This document shows, one piece after another, positions 45,507 to 54,986 of a DNA stretch of 64,000 nt. The DNA is from Alloscardovia criceti DSM 17774 (GTDB lineage Bacteria; Actinomycetota; Actinomycetes; Actinomycetales; Bifidobacteriaceae), in NCBI RefSeq assembly GCF_000376885.1, contig NZ_AQXR01000011.1, forward strand, positions 248,001-312,000, in the 5' to 3' direction. The position numbers were made by a program, and so were the translations under genes. The notes under the pieces are model-generated. The model saw nothing but the letters and a program-made list of their open reading frames with translations. It made no database searches and had not been told where the DNA came from. Positions within the stretch are counted from its first letter, which is position 1, and the number at the start of each line of letters is the position of its first letter.

Positions 45507-48398
45507 GTGGCAATTCTTGAAAAAGCTTTGCGTATGGGTGAAGGCGCGCAGCTGCGCAAGCTTAAGGAAGTAGCTGATAAGGTCAATAATCTTGAAGATA
45601 AGATTAGCGCTTTAACCGATGCTGAGCTGAAGGCACAGACAGCAAAATTCAAAGCTCGCCTTGCGGACGGCGAATCGTTGGATGATTTAATGCCAGAAGC
45701 TTTCGCAACCGTGCGTGAGGCAGCAAAACGTGTTCTTGGACAGCGTCACTTCGACGTACAGCTGATGGGTGGCGCAGCATTGCACTGGGGCAATATCGCA
45801 GAAATGCGTACCGGTGAAGGTAAGACCTTGGTGGCAACTCTGCCTAGCTACTTGAATGCACTGACCGGCAAGGGTGTGCACGTGGTGACCGTAAATGATT
45901 ACTTGGCTAATTATCAGTCTGAGCTCATGGGTCGTGTGTTCCGCGCTTTGGATATGAAGGTTGGCTGCATTCTCACCGATCAGAAGCCTGCTGAACGTCG
46001 TAAGCAGTACAATGCCGACATCACCTACGGCACAAATAACGAGTTCGGTTTCGATTACCTGCGCGATAATATGGCATGGAATAAAGCTGACCTCGTACAG
46101 CGCGAGCATAATTATGCCATTGTCGATGAGGTGGACTCCATTTTGATTGATGAAGCACGTACACCTTTGATTATTTCCGGTCCCGCGGAGGGCGATGTAA
46201 CCCGTTGGTATCGTGAGTTTGCAAAGCTTGTATTAAAGCTGGACCGTGACGAGGATTACGAGGTCGATGAAAAGAAGAAGGTCATCGGCATCCTTGACTC
46301 CGGTATTGCAAAGATTGAAGATTTCCTCGGCATTGAAAATCTGTACGAACCTGCTAATACTGCGTTGATTGGTTATCTCAATAACGCCATCCGTGCGAAG
46401 GAACTGTTCGTGCGCGACAAGGATTACGTCGTGCAGGGCGGAGAGGTTCTGATCGTTGATGAGCACACGGGTCGTATGCTTCATGGACGTCGGTACAATG
46501 AAGGCCTGCACCAGGCAATTGAAGCGAAGGAAGGCGTCGAAGTTCAAGCTGAGAACCAGACTTTTGCAACCATTACTTTGCAGAATTACTTCCGTATGTA
46601 TGACAAGCTTTCTGGTATGACCGGTACTGCTGAAACTGAAGCAGCAGAATTCATGAATACCTACAAGCTGGGTGTTATTCCAATTCCGACGAACCGTCCG
46701 GCTATCCGCATTGATCAGGATGACCTTATTTTCCGTACACAGAAGGAAAAGTTGGTGGCTATCGTTAAGGATGTGGCCGCTCGTCACGAAAAGGGTCAGC
46801 CTATTTTGCTTGGTACGTCCTCCGTGGAATCTTCGGAGTTGGTATCTACCTTGCTTTCTCAGGTGAATATTCCACACCGCGTGCTCAATGCTAAGCACAA
46901 TGAGGCAGAAGCAGCTGTGGTTGCCGTTGCAGGTCGTAAGGGTGCAGTCACCGTGGCTACCAACATGGCTGGTCGTGGTACCGATATTATGCTCGGTGGA
47001 AATGTGGAATTCCTCGCAGATGCAAAGCTCAAGGCTCAGGGCTACTCTCCAGAAGACACACCGGAGGATTATGAGCGTTTGTGGCCAGCTGCTTTGGATG
47101 AGATGAAGAAGCAGGCGAAGGATGAGCATGAGGAGGTCAAGGAACTCGGTGGCTTATACGTACTCGGCACGGAACGCCATGAATCTCGTCGTATCGATAA
47201 TCAGCTGCGCGGTCGTTCGGGACGTCAGGGTGATCCAGGTGAGTCCCGCTTCTACTTGTCTCTCGAAGATAATTTGATGCGTTTGTTCAATACGCAGCTC
47301 GTGGCCAGCATTATGCAGCGTGGTTTGCCAGAGGGTGAGCCAATTTCCATGCGTAGCGTAACGCGTGGTGTGCGCACAGCTCAGAAGTCCGTAGAATCCC
47401 GCAACTTTGAAACACGTAAGAATGTGTTGAAGTATGACGATGTGATGAATAAGCAGCGTACCGTTATTTATTCTCAGCGTCAGGCCGTGTTGCAGGGTGC
47501 GGATATTTCTGAGGATATTCACGACTTTATTCACGATGTCATCGCATCCTATGCGCAGGAAGCTACCAAGGGCACGGATGCTCCTTCTAAGTGGGAGTTG
47601 AAGGACCTGTGGAAGGCTTTGAAGACCATCGTTGACACGGATTTCGACGAAAAGGCTTTGATTGATGCCTTAGGTAAGCATAAGGGCGACAAGGCGCGTG
47701 CTGCCTTGGTGGATCAGATTGCTCAGAAGATTAACGATATTTATGCAGAGAATGAAAATGTCATCGGTTCTGAGGCCATGCGTTCTATTGAACGTCGCGT
47801 TGTTTTGGCGGTCATGGATCGCAAGTGGCGTGAGCATCTATATGAGATGGATTATCTCAAGGACGGTATCGGTCTGCGTGGTATGGGTCAGCGCGATCCT
47901 TTGGTTGAGTACCAGCGTGAGGGCTACCAGATGTACAACACGATGGTGGATTCCATTAAGGAAGAAGTCATCCAGTTACTCTTCAACATTGACCTGTCCT
48001 CGGTGGCTCGTGAGGTGGAAGTTCAGCAAACCTCAGACAGCACAGTGCCATTGAACTACACTTCTCCAGATGAAGCGGGCGATGAGCAGGTGGCTCAGTC
48101 TGAGACTGAAAACGCGGGCGAAGCTGAGGATTCTGGCAACGATAGCAATGCTTCCGATGATGAAGACGATGAGGACGATGAAACACCTGTTTCGCACTCC
48201 TATGAAGGTCATATCACCGGTGCAGCACCTATCAGCCATGCGGAAGGCAAGGTTCCAGCCAGCCGCCGTCCAAAGAGCGAAGAAATGCACAGCCCATGGG
48301 CAGATGGTCGAGTATTCGAAGGCACGCCGAAGAATGCGCCATGCCCTTGCGGTTCTGGACGAAAGTATAAGATGTGCCACGGTCGCAACGAGAAGTAG
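45507..48398 (+). CDS. secA: Preprotein translocase ATPase SecA
   Basis: 963 residues; the motor that drives unfolded preproteins through SecYEG. Walker A is [13 protein letters not shown] near 102, the DEAD-type motif [20 protein letters not shown] near 210, then [44 protein letters not shown] and [20 protein letters not shown] long acidic linker (about 855-900) leads to the C-terminal zinc-binding SEC-C motif [14 protein letters not shown]. This is the SecA1 housekeeping form. GTG 45507 follows TAGGAGA. Confidence 0.98.
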   Translation: MAILEKALRMGEGAQLRKLKEVADKVNNLEDKISALTDAELKAQTAKFKARLADGESLDDLMPEAFATVREAAKRVLGQRHFDVQLMGGAALHWGNIAEMRTGEGKTLVATLPSYLNALTGKGVHVVTVNDYLANYQSELMGRVFRALDMKVGCILTDQKPAERRKQYNADITYGTNNEFGFDYLRDNMAWNKADLVQREHNYAIVDEVDSILIDEARTPLIISGPAEGDVTRWYREFAKLVLKLDRDEDYEVDEKKKVIGILDSGIAKIEDFLGIENLYEPANTALIGYLNNAIRAKELFVRDKDYVVQGGEVLIVDEHTGRMLHGRRYNEGLHQAIEAKEGVEVQAENQTFATITLQNYFRMYDKLSGMTGTAETEAAEFMNTYKLGVIPIPTNRPAIRIDQDDLIFRTQKEKLVAIVKDVAARHEKGQPILLGTSSVESSELVSTLLSQVNIPHRVLNAKHNEAEAAVVAVAGRKGAVTVATNMAGRGTDIMLGGNVEFLADAKLKAQGYSPEDTPEDYERLWPAALDEMKKQAKDEHEEVKELGGLYVLGTERHESRRIDNQLRGRSGRQGDPGESRFYLSLEDNLMRLFNTQLVASIMQRGLPEGEPISMRSVTRGVRTAQKSVESRNFETRKNVLKYDDVMNKQRTVIYSQRQAVLQGADISEDIHDFIHDVIASYAQEATKGTDAPSKWELKDLWKALKTIVDTDFDEKALIDALGKHKGDKARAALVDQIAQKINDIYAENENVIGSEAMRSIERRVVLAVMDRKWREHLYEMDYLKDGIGLRGMGQRDPLVEYQREGYQMYNTMVDSIKEEVIQLLFNIDLSSVAREVEVQQTSDSTVPLNYTSPDEAGDEQVAQSETENAGEAEDSGNDSNASDDEDDEDDETPVSHSYEGHITGAAPISHAEGKVPASRRPKSEEMHSPWADGRVFEGTPKNAPCPCGSGRKYKMCHGRNEK

Positions 48399-48419
48399 TT
48401 TTCGCATAGTACCTGCTTA

Positions 48420-48466
48420 AAATTATGTGAGGAAGAGCCTTTATTCTTCCTCACATAATTTGTTTT
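48420..48466 (+). terminator. Terminator of secA
   Basis: A 17-bp perfect stem (48420-48436 with 48445-48461) and 8-base loop, then TGTTTTA. Confidence 0.95.
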
Positions 48467-48606
48467 ATCCATGACATTGCTTTACCGAAAATCAATGAGG
48501 ATTCGCAAGTATTTTGCACACGTACGCACCAAAAGTCTCCGAACTTTTCCTAGTGTGCGTGGTAGAGTGAAATGGTAGGCTCTTAAGCCTGTTTAATGGA
48601 GGAAGA

Positions 48607-49578
48607 ATGCATTCATTAGCAGTAGATATTGGCGGCACGAAAATTGCCGTGGGCGTGTGCGATGAAAACGATGTCATTGTACGCCAGTGGACTGCGCCAA
48701 CACCGGATGAGGCAGCGCTCATTGATGAGCACATTGCGCATCTGTTCGAGGAGGCGTACAAGTCCTTTGATGATATTGTGGCTATTGGTATTTCCGCTGC
48801 AGGAAATGTTAAAGAAGACCGTAGAACCATTAGCTTCGCAGCAAATATCCAAGATTGGGTGAATTATCCACTTGCGGATAATGTCGAAAAGCTTATCGAC
48901 CACAAGGTTCCAGTTATCGTCGAAAACGATGCAAACTGTGCTGGTTGGGGCGAATTTGTTCATGGTGCCGGAAAAGGCCACAAGAATATGGTAGCTCTGA
49001 CCGTAGGTACCGGTTTAGGTGGAGCCATCGTCATTGACGGCAAGCTTTTCCGCGGCTCTTACGGTATGGCAGCAGAATTTGGTCATTTGCCTATGGTTTC
49101 CGATGGCGATACGTGCGGTTGCGGTTTGCGCGGTTGCGCCGAACGCTATACGTCCGGTAATGCGTTGGAGCGTTTTGCGCGTTCTGTCATTCGCCGTCGT
49201 CCACAGGACTCCGATTATCTGATGGAACTGTGCGGCGGTGACATCAACGAATTGCGTGGAAAGATGGTATCGCGTGCAGCTGCGGAAGGTGATGCTATCA
49301 GTCTTTATGCGTTCAACAAGATTGGTGAGTGGCTGGGTCGTACTATGGCCGCTATTTCAGCAGTTTTGGATCCGGATATTTACGTTATCGGCGGTGGCGT
49401 CGTTGCCGTTGGTGATATCTTGCTGGATCCAGCACGGTACAATTATTCCCGCTTCCTGCAGGCAAGCGCGTACCGTCCTCATGCTCCAATTGAGGCGGCG
49501 ACGGCTGGCCAGGATGCTGGTTTGATTGGCGCAGCAAACTTGGCTTTGCGCTATCATCTCGAGGAAGAGCAGGATTAA
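48607..49578 (+). CDS. glk: ROK-family glucokinase
   Basis: 323 residues; phosphorylates glucose at C6 with ATP. It opens with the phosphate-binding LAVDIGGTKIAVGV, has VENDANCAGWGEF (catalytic Asp), TVGTGLGGAIVIDGKLFRG, and the ROK zinc motif GDTCGCGLRGCAERYTSG. There is no N-terminal helix-turn-helix, so it is a kinase rather than a ROK repressor. The ATG has GGAGGAAG before it. A strong terminator follows. Glucose 6-phosphate so made feeds the bifid shunt encoded at 9.5-15.3 kb. Confidence 0.93.
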   Translation: MHSLAVDIGGTKIAVGVCDENDVIVRQWTAPTPDEAALIDEHIAHLFEEAYKSFDDIVAIGISAAGNVKEDRRTISFAANIQDWVNYPLADNVEKLIDHKVPVIVENDANCAGWGEFVHGAGKGHKNMVALTVGTGLGGAIVIDGKLFRGSYGMAAEFGHLPMVSDGDTCGCGLRGCAERYTSGNALERFARSVIRRRPQDSDYLMELCGGDINELRGKMVSRAAAEGDAISLYAFNKIGEWLGRTMAAISAVLDPDIYVIGGGVVAVGDILLDPARYNYSRFLQASAYRPHAPIEAATAGQDAGLIGAANLALRYHLEEEQD

Positions 49579-49607
49579 GTGCAATCTTGCGTCCTGTAAC
49601 GTCATAT

Positions 49608-49640
49608 AAGGGGGAAGATATCTTATCTTCCCCCTTTCAC
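49608..49640. terminator. Bidirectional terminator between glk and the small membrane protein
   Basis: A 13-bp perfect stem (49608-49620 with 49624-49636) closed by three bases lies between convergent genes, with G-rich/C-rich arms and short A/T feet. Confidence 0.85.
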
Positions 49641-49669
49641 ATGTGCGCATCCGCAGGCTGCTAGTGATT

Positions 49670-50170
49670 TTACACTCGGCTCCCATCGCCGTGCATGCTT
49701 CCCGAGCCTGGGCGAGAGCGGTACGCTGTGACAAAGACCACAAATCCTAGGATGAGTAGAATACCGCTCAATGATCCTAAAATAACGCTCCACTGCGTGA
49801 AAAAGAGTGCGGCAAATATGCAGGCGAAACCGAGGACAATCAAAAGGGCAGCCACGATACCCGACTTACGTACGGAGTTCCACGATGGATTGGGTGCGTG
49901 AAAATGATTATCCGCTTCATCCGCATCAAACCAGGAGGTGGAATATCCGCGCGTTACGGAGTTGCGATCGGTGAAAATATCATCGTTGAAATTTTCGATA
50001 TGCAATTTCCTTTGCGCTTCCTTTTTCTTTGCCTTTTCTACCTTGGCCGCATTCTTTTCAAATTTCTTCGCAGAGCGCGTTTTTCCAATAGATGACAGGT
50101 CATCACTATGCGCATTGACGAATTCCGTCCATGTGTCGTCATTAGAATTGCTATTGTTCTCATTAGTCAT
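49670..50170 (-). CDS. Hypothetical membrane protein with two transmembrane segments
   Basis: 166 residues. A hydrophilic N-terminal half rich in Asn/Ser and a Lys/Glu/Ala run (KKFEKNAAKVEKAKKKEAQRKL, probably coiled coil) is followed by two hydrophobic segments (about 105-125 and 130-150) and a Gly/Ser-rich tail. No family is recognised. The ATG at 50170 has no Shine-Dalgarno sequence, but TAGAAT sits seven bases upstream, suggesting a leaderless mRNA. It is divergent from plsC with only 31 bases between starts, so the two promoters overlap the genes. Confidence 0.7.
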   Translation of the reverse strand: MTNENNSNSNDDTWTEFVNAHSDDLSSIGKTRSAKKFEKNAAKVEKAKKKEAQRKLHIENFNDDIFTDRNSVTRGYSTSWFDADEADNHFHAPNPSWNSVRKSGIVAALLIVLGFACIFAALFFTQWSVILGSLSGILLILGFVVFVTAYRSRPGSGSMHGDGSRV

Positions 50171-50201
50171 AATTCATATTCTACGAGATTGGGAGGCCTG
50201 A

Positions 50202-50918
50202 GTGCTGTATTGGTTTTTCGTGAAAGTGGTAGGAGCTATTGCTCGACTCAGGTTTAAACCCGTAGCTATCGGTCAGGATAACATCCCGCGCAAGGGTGGG
50301 GCTATTATTGCTGCAAATCACCTAGCCGTGATTGATGATGCTGTCATCCCTATGACGTGCCCGCGCATGGTCCATTTCATGGGCAAATCCGAATACTTCA
50401 CGGGCAAAGGCATTAAGGGATGGTTTAAAAAGTGGTGGTTTACCTCGGTAGGTGTTTTCCCTGTGGACCGCTCCGGCGGAAATAAATCCGCAAGTGCCAT
50501 GGAAACTGCCAAAGAAGTACTCGAATCGGGCAAGGTCTTTGGCATTCACCCAGAAGGTACGCGCAGCCCGGATGGTCGTTTGTACCGTGGACACACCGGT
50601 TTTGCACGTTTAGCACTGGAAACGGGTTGCCCTATTGTGCCAACGGGTCTAATCGGTACCCGGGACATTCAAAAGCCGGGTCAGATTATGCCAGATAAGG
50701 GTACGGTGACCTGTGTATATGGCGAGCCCATTTACGTAGACAAGAAGCCTGTGGATGCCATTACGCATGAGGAAATTCGTGAGCTTACCGACCGTTTGAT
50801 GCAGGAAATTCAAAAATTGAGCGGACAAGAGTACGTCGATATGTATGCACAAGAGGCGAAAAAATTGGTCAAGGCGCAGCAAGAAGCTACTGAAACGGCA
50901 CAAGAGTCCTCAAAATAA
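50202..50918 (+). CDS. plsC: 1-acyl-sn-glycerol-3-phosphate acyltransferase
   Basis: 238 residues; forms phosphatidic acid from lysophosphatidic acid at the membrane. The acyltransferase motifs are NHLAVIDD (HX4D), GVFPVDRSGG, HPEGTRSPDG and VPTGLIGT. An N-terminal hydrophobic segment anchors it. GTG 50202 follows GGGAGG. A Gln/Glu/Ala-rich tail ends the protein. Confidence 0.92.
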   Translation: MLYWFFVKVVGAIARLRFKPVAIGQDNIPRKGGAIIAANHLAVIDDAVIPMTCPRMVHFMGKSEYFTGKGIKGWFKKWWFTSVGVFPVDRSGGNKSASAMETAKEVLESGKVFGIHPEGTRSPDGRLYRGHTGFARLALETGCPIVPTGLIGTRDIQKPGQIMPDKGTVTCVYGEPIYVDKKPVDAITHEEIRELTDRLMQEIQKLSGQEYVDMYAQEAKKLVKAQQEATETAQESSK

Positions 50919-50928
50919 GTGCCAGCTT

Positions 50929-52977
50929 TTATGAGCTGCGTGTAGTGGTAAGGGTAATCTTCGTTGGATTGCCCTTACTGTCTATAATGGATACGATTTC
51001 ACCAGGGTCGAGAGATTGCGAAGCAATGCTATCTCCGCCCTTTTTCTGTATAGTCACCTTAAATCCCAAATCTTCCAGGGTGGTTTGCGCCCTAGCGGTG
51101 GTCATACCGCGTACATCTGGCACAGTAACCGTCTTCGAACCCTTGGATACAGTCAGCGTAACGGCATCATTCCAGTGCAATTCGGCGCCGTCCGCCACTG
51201 ATTGGGAGATAACTTTTCCAGCCTCCATAGTGGACGAGTATTCCTCGGTGATAGTAACCTTCAGGCGCAGTGCATTGAGCGCTGTCAACGCATCTCCGCG
51301 TGAGAGACCGGTGACATTCGGCATGGTTACAGGTTTCAAACCCTTGGACAGTACTACGGAGATTTCCGTATTGTGCTCAATGGTCGAGCCGGCCCGCGGA
51401 TTGATGGAGATAATGGCACCCTGTGGCACATCGGTGGAGTACTCATCTGCTGCATCCGAATGATTGATATTCGTGAACCCGGCAGTTTTCAACGCCTTCA
51501 GTGGATCTTTGCCATTGACAGAATTTGAATTGGTAATATCGGATGGAATGGTGATTTTTTCTATACCTGTAGAGACAGTAATACTGACTTTGCCATTTTT
51601 TTTCGGCACATGACTGCCCACGGTAGAAGGCAAGGTCGAAATAATTTTGCCGGACTCAATCGTATCGCTATACGATTTCTCCACGGTGTAAGAGATACCC
51701 GCATCGTCCAACTGCTTTTGATATGCATCCGCATCCGCACCTTCTACGGTGCACACACTTTGGGCCGTGCAAGGCACATCCGAGGCCGCGGGTAGGAGAT
51801 CGTAGCTGCCGGGACCGTAATTATCCCAGAGGGTGACCGAGCCGGCGATAAGCAGGATAACGAGGACTGCTGCGGCCACGGCGGTCATCGTGCGATGCGT
51901 GGTCGCCCATGTCAGAGCACGCGAGAGGTGGGACGTGCGCGGAGTGTTGGGCCCGGAACTCACCGTTTTCGGCTTCTTCTTTGGAGAGATAGGGGAAGAG
52001 GCTGCGCTATCCGCCAGGGGCTGCATAGATTGGGTGTCATCGGATATTTTCGCAGCCGTCACCGTTCCTGTTGAGAGCGCCGGATGAAACAACGCATTAT
52101 TGAGCTTCACGCTCAGGTCGGCCTCGCTGAGTGCGCTCTTCACCGTGTACAATTGAGCCAAAGCTTCCGTGGCCGTTTGCGGACGCAGATTAATATTGCG
52201 GGCCGTCAAGCGCGCGACAAAGGCAGAAATGCTCACAGGAAGGCTCGGTGCTACATTGCACAAATCCGGCACATCTTCATTCACATGCTTATACACCACT
52301 GTCAGTGGGTTATCTGATTCAAAAGGCGTATGGCCGGTAAGCATTTCCCACATAATGAGGCCCACGCTATACAAGTCAGAGGCCGGGGTAGAGGTGTTAT
52401 TCTGAGCCGTTTCAGGCGCAATATACGTGGTCGTCCCCATAATCGTATTTGTGGGTGCCACGGTGGCGTGATTAGTATGTTTTGCCAAGCCAAAATCGGC
52501 TATCTGGACTTCGTTGCGCTTATTTATCATGATATTTTCTGGCTTGATATCACGATGAATGATACTGTGCTCATGCGCGCTAGAAAGACCATCGAGCACT
52601 TGAATCATAATATTGATCGTATCGCGCACGGTAAAATACGGGTGCTGCTGCATAACATGGCGCAAATTGACACCATCCACATACTCCATGACGATGTAGC
52701 CCAAGCCCTCCACATTGCCCGCATCAAAAACATACACGATATGCGGATTATCGAGAGCTGCCGCCGATAGTGCTTCCCGATGAAAACGTTCCGTATACTG
52801 CTCACTATGTGCAGACAGCATCAAAGATGTGTGCATAATCTTAATGGCCACACGTTTATTCAGGCGCTGATCCACGCCTTCATACACACTTGCCATGCCA
52901 CCGTCTGCAATTTTGCGCACAACCATGTAACGATTATCGATTACATCGCCTATAAAGCGCTCAGAGGTGGAGGTCAT
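50929..52977 (-). CDS. pknB: PASTA-domain Ser/Thr protein kinase
   Basis: 682 residues. The cytoplasmic kinase domain (about 1-280) has the glycine loop ADGGMASVYEG, catalytic Lys in RVAIKIM, HRDIKPENIM, ADFGLAKH and the activation segment ending GTTTYIAPE. A Ser/Pro-rich juxtamembrane region leads to one transmembrane helix (about 365-385). The extracellular part has four PASTA repeats, the last two most typical (VTMPNVTGLSRGDALTALNAL and VTVPDVRGMTTARAQTTLEDL). Such kinases sense muropeptides/lipid II and regulate wall growth. The ATG has TACACT seven bases upstream and no Shine-Dalgarno sequence. The prenyl synthase gene lies 45 bases upstream on the same strand. Confidence 0.94.
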   Translation of the reverse strand: MTSTSERFIGDVIDNRYMVVRKIADGGMASVYEGVDQRLNKRVAIKIMHTSLMLSAHSEQYTERFHREALSAAALDNPHIVYVFDAGNVEGLGYIVMEYVDGVNLRHVMQQHPYFTVRDTINIMIQVLDGLSSAHEHSIIHRDIKPENIMINKRNEVQIADFGLAKHTNHATVAPTNTIMGTTTYIAPETAQNNTSTPASDLYSVGLIMWEMLTGHTPFESDNPLTVVYKHVNEDVPDLCNVAPSLPVSISAFVARLTARNINLRPQTATEALAQLYTVKSALSEADLSVKLNNALFHPALSTGTVTAAKISDDTQSMQPLADSAASSPISPKKKPKTVSSGPNTPRTSHLSRALTWATTHRTMTAVAAAVLVILLIAGSVTLWDNYGPGSYDLLPAASDVPCTAQSVCTVEGADADAYQKQLDDAGISYTVEKSYSDTIESGKIISTLPSTVGSHVPKKNGKVSITVSTGIEKITIPSDITNSNSVNGKDPLKALKTAGFTNINHSDAADEYSTDVPQGAIISINPRAGSTIEHNTEISVVLSKGLKPVTMPNVTGLSRGDALTALNALRLKVTITEEYSSTMEAGKVISQSVADGAELHWNDAVTLTVSKGSKTVTVPDVRGMTTARAQTTLEDLGFKVTIQKKGGDSIASQSLDPGEIVSIIDSKGNPTKITLTTTRSS

Positions 52978-53022
52978 ATTCTTTAGTGTATCCTTTTGTG
53001 ATGAATTGAGCGAGCGGAAGGA

Positions 53023-54117
53023 TTATGCCACAAATTTCTGGCAGAAATCAATAAATCTCTGTGTTTTGTCTGCAGAAATATCCAGACTCATACACATGGT
53101 CAAGATCTCCTGCGCTGCATGTGCCCATAAGCGTTCTACTGTATCAATACTGGCGTCAATGGCACCGGAGGTGCGGAAAATTTCACGGATGCGTTGCATC
53201 TGTTTTTCAGATATCTGAGTTTCGCCCATATATGTGTCAATAAGGAAGGCCGTATCTGAGGTCGAGGCATGGCGCAAAGCCTGAGACAAAATATACGTGC
53301 GCTTACCTTCTCGAATATCCCCGCACGTAGGTTTTCCAGTTATCTGAGGGTCGGAGAGCAGATCGAGGAGATCGTCATGAATCTGGAATGCAACGCCGAG
53401 GTCTTGGCCCACCGTTTGGGCGAATTTTTCGGCACTACGATGTGCAGCAGTGTTATCGGAAGCCAAAATGCCCATCAGCAGGGGAGCAATAGTCGTATAG
53501 CTGGCCGTTTTATTAGCATACGTGGCGAGTACAGAGCTCTCTAATGCCTCGGTTTCGGTGAGATCTAAGGACTGCATGGATACATCCATAACCTGACCGA
53601 GCTCTACTTGATCATGCATATCAAGAAAAGCGGAAAAAATGCGGGCAGCCTGAGGATATGCGCTACTGTGCGCATGTGCGGTGCGTATACTGAGCGTGGC
53701 GAGCAGGTCTCCCAGCATTAGGGCGAGAGCCGTGCCTTGATTGTGGTGTAAACCCACAGCATTTAAAGCTTTGTGTGCGGAGGGTGCGCCGCGTCGAGTA
53801 TCTGCATTATCGATGATGTCATCATGGATGAGCGCAGCAGTTTGGAAAATTTCAATAGCGCATCCTAAATCGAGGATGGACTCTTCATCTTGGGATGAAT
53901 CATCCACCGTAAGAGTCTGTGCGGTCGTGGCTAAAAGCAAAGCACGCAGGCGCTTTCCGCCACGGCTGGATACCACCCCTTGGCTACCCACGGAATCCAA
54001 AATACGAAGCACATCCGGCGCATTCACTTGGGGAAAATGCCGTGCATTCTTCTCCCACGCATTCGTTACCAATAATTCCAAGCGTTCGTCTACGTCATGC
54101 TTCGTCAATTCCATCAC
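53023..54117 (-). CDS. Polyprenyl (geranylgeranyl-type) diphosphate synthase
   Basis: 364 residues from GTG 54117 (363 from the adjoining ATG 54114). An all-helical trans-prenyltransferase with the first aspartate motif DDIIDNADTRRG near 97 and the second in QIHDDLLDL near 248, plus GGKRLRALLL near 54. It condenses isopentenyl diphosphate with allylic diphosphates; the chain length cannot be read reliably from the sequence. TACACT ends six bases before the GTG and no Shine-Dalgarno sequence exists, so a leaderless GTG start is the better choice. pknB follows after 45 bases. Confidence 0.9.
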   Translation of the reverse strand: MMELTKHDVDERLELLVTNAWEKNARHFPQVNAPDVLRILDSVGSQGVVSSRGGKRLRALLLATTAQTLTVDDSSQDEESILDLGCAIEIFQTAALIHDDIIDNADTRRGAPSAHKALNAVGLHHNQGTALALMLGDLLATLSIRTAHAHSSAYPQAARIFSAFLDMHDQVELGQVMDVSMQSLDLTETEALESSVLATYANKTASYTTIAPLLMGILASDNTAAHRSAEKFAQTVGQDLGVAFQIHDDLLDLLSDPQITGKPTCGDIREGKRTYILSQALRHASTSDTAFLIDTYMGETQISEKQMQRIREIFRTSGAIDASIDTVERLWAHAAQEILTMCMSLDISADKTQRFIDFCQKFVA

Positions 54118-54218
54118 ATATCTAGTGTAAATGAAGTTCTATAAAAGCGTGTTTCCACATTCGCCCACATCCTCCGTTTCATAGTGTGATTCAGATATCT
54201 GTTCGTCAGAATAAAAGC

Positions 54219-54887
54219 ATGAACACACAAACACATTTAGATGCGCTGGAAATTGCACGACTTCAAGCCGAATTCCAGCAAGAGCGAGATGCCGCACATG
54301 CCAAGAAACACGAGATCTATCAACGATGGTTCGGTGATTTGTGCGCAGATTTGGCCGAAGCGATGAACGAAACGACGGAGAAAACCCCTCCATGGGATGA
54401 AGCGCAACTGTATCGTGTCATCGTAGGGATGAATACCTTCCTCGCATTCAGAGACATCTTCATCTTAATTTCTATGGCTCCGCTGACGGAACTCGAGCTC
54501 GTTGCTATGATTACACATCCTTTTGCCTCCAAAAATGCACAATTAATCAAAAATCTGCTGCGCACGGCGTTAACCAAGCCCCACTCACAACCGGATGAGC
54601 AACGTTTCCATCATGCTCTGCGCATATTTGATGCCTTGAGTGACGTCTGCCCGAGTGAGTATTGCAAGCCGATTTATGCAATTTGTGCGTATTTGCATTG
54701 GTGGGCGGGGCGGATGGACAAGGCGAAAGAGCTCAATGACAAAGCGCTGGCCCTCGATGAGTGTTACAGTCTCGCGCTTATAGTGGAGGGTGCATTACGC
54801 TTGCGGATTTACCCGGCGTGGTGTGCCAAGAAACTTCATGGTTGTGCTCCTGGTGAACTAGGAAATATCTGCGCAATCCGGGAATAA
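54219..54887 (+). CDS. DUF4192-like protein, short
   Basis: 222 residues. The C-terminal half (ICAYLHWWAGRMDKAKELNDKALALDECYSLALIVEGALRLRIYPAWCAKKL) and AFRDIFILISMAPL resemble DUF4192, an actinobacterial family of unknown function. The usual N-terminal part with the LLGFHP-type motif seems to be missing, replaced by a charged helix (residues 1-60). The ATG has no Shine-Dalgarno sequence and CAGAAT six bases upstream. It is divergent from the prenyl synthase and precedes the sigma-factor gene, a neighbour also found in related genomes. Confidence 0.65.
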   Translation: MNTQTHLDALEIARLQAEFQQERDAAHAKKHEIYQRWFGDLCADLAEAMNETTEKTPPWDEAQLYRVIVGMNTFLAFRDIFILISMAPLTELELVAMITHPFASKNAQLIKNLLRTALTKPHSQPDEQRFHHALRIFDALSDVCPSEYCKPIYAICAYLHWWAGRMDKAKELNDKALALDECYSLALIVEGALRLRIYPAWCAKKLHGCAPGELGNICAIRE

Positions 54888-54986
54888 AAGTCTGGCTGAT
54901 GTGGTTATCTTTTTTGTAGTAATACTTGCACTTGCCATAAGTGTGCCCTTTTTACGGAAATTGCCGTAAAAAGCACCAAGGAGGAA

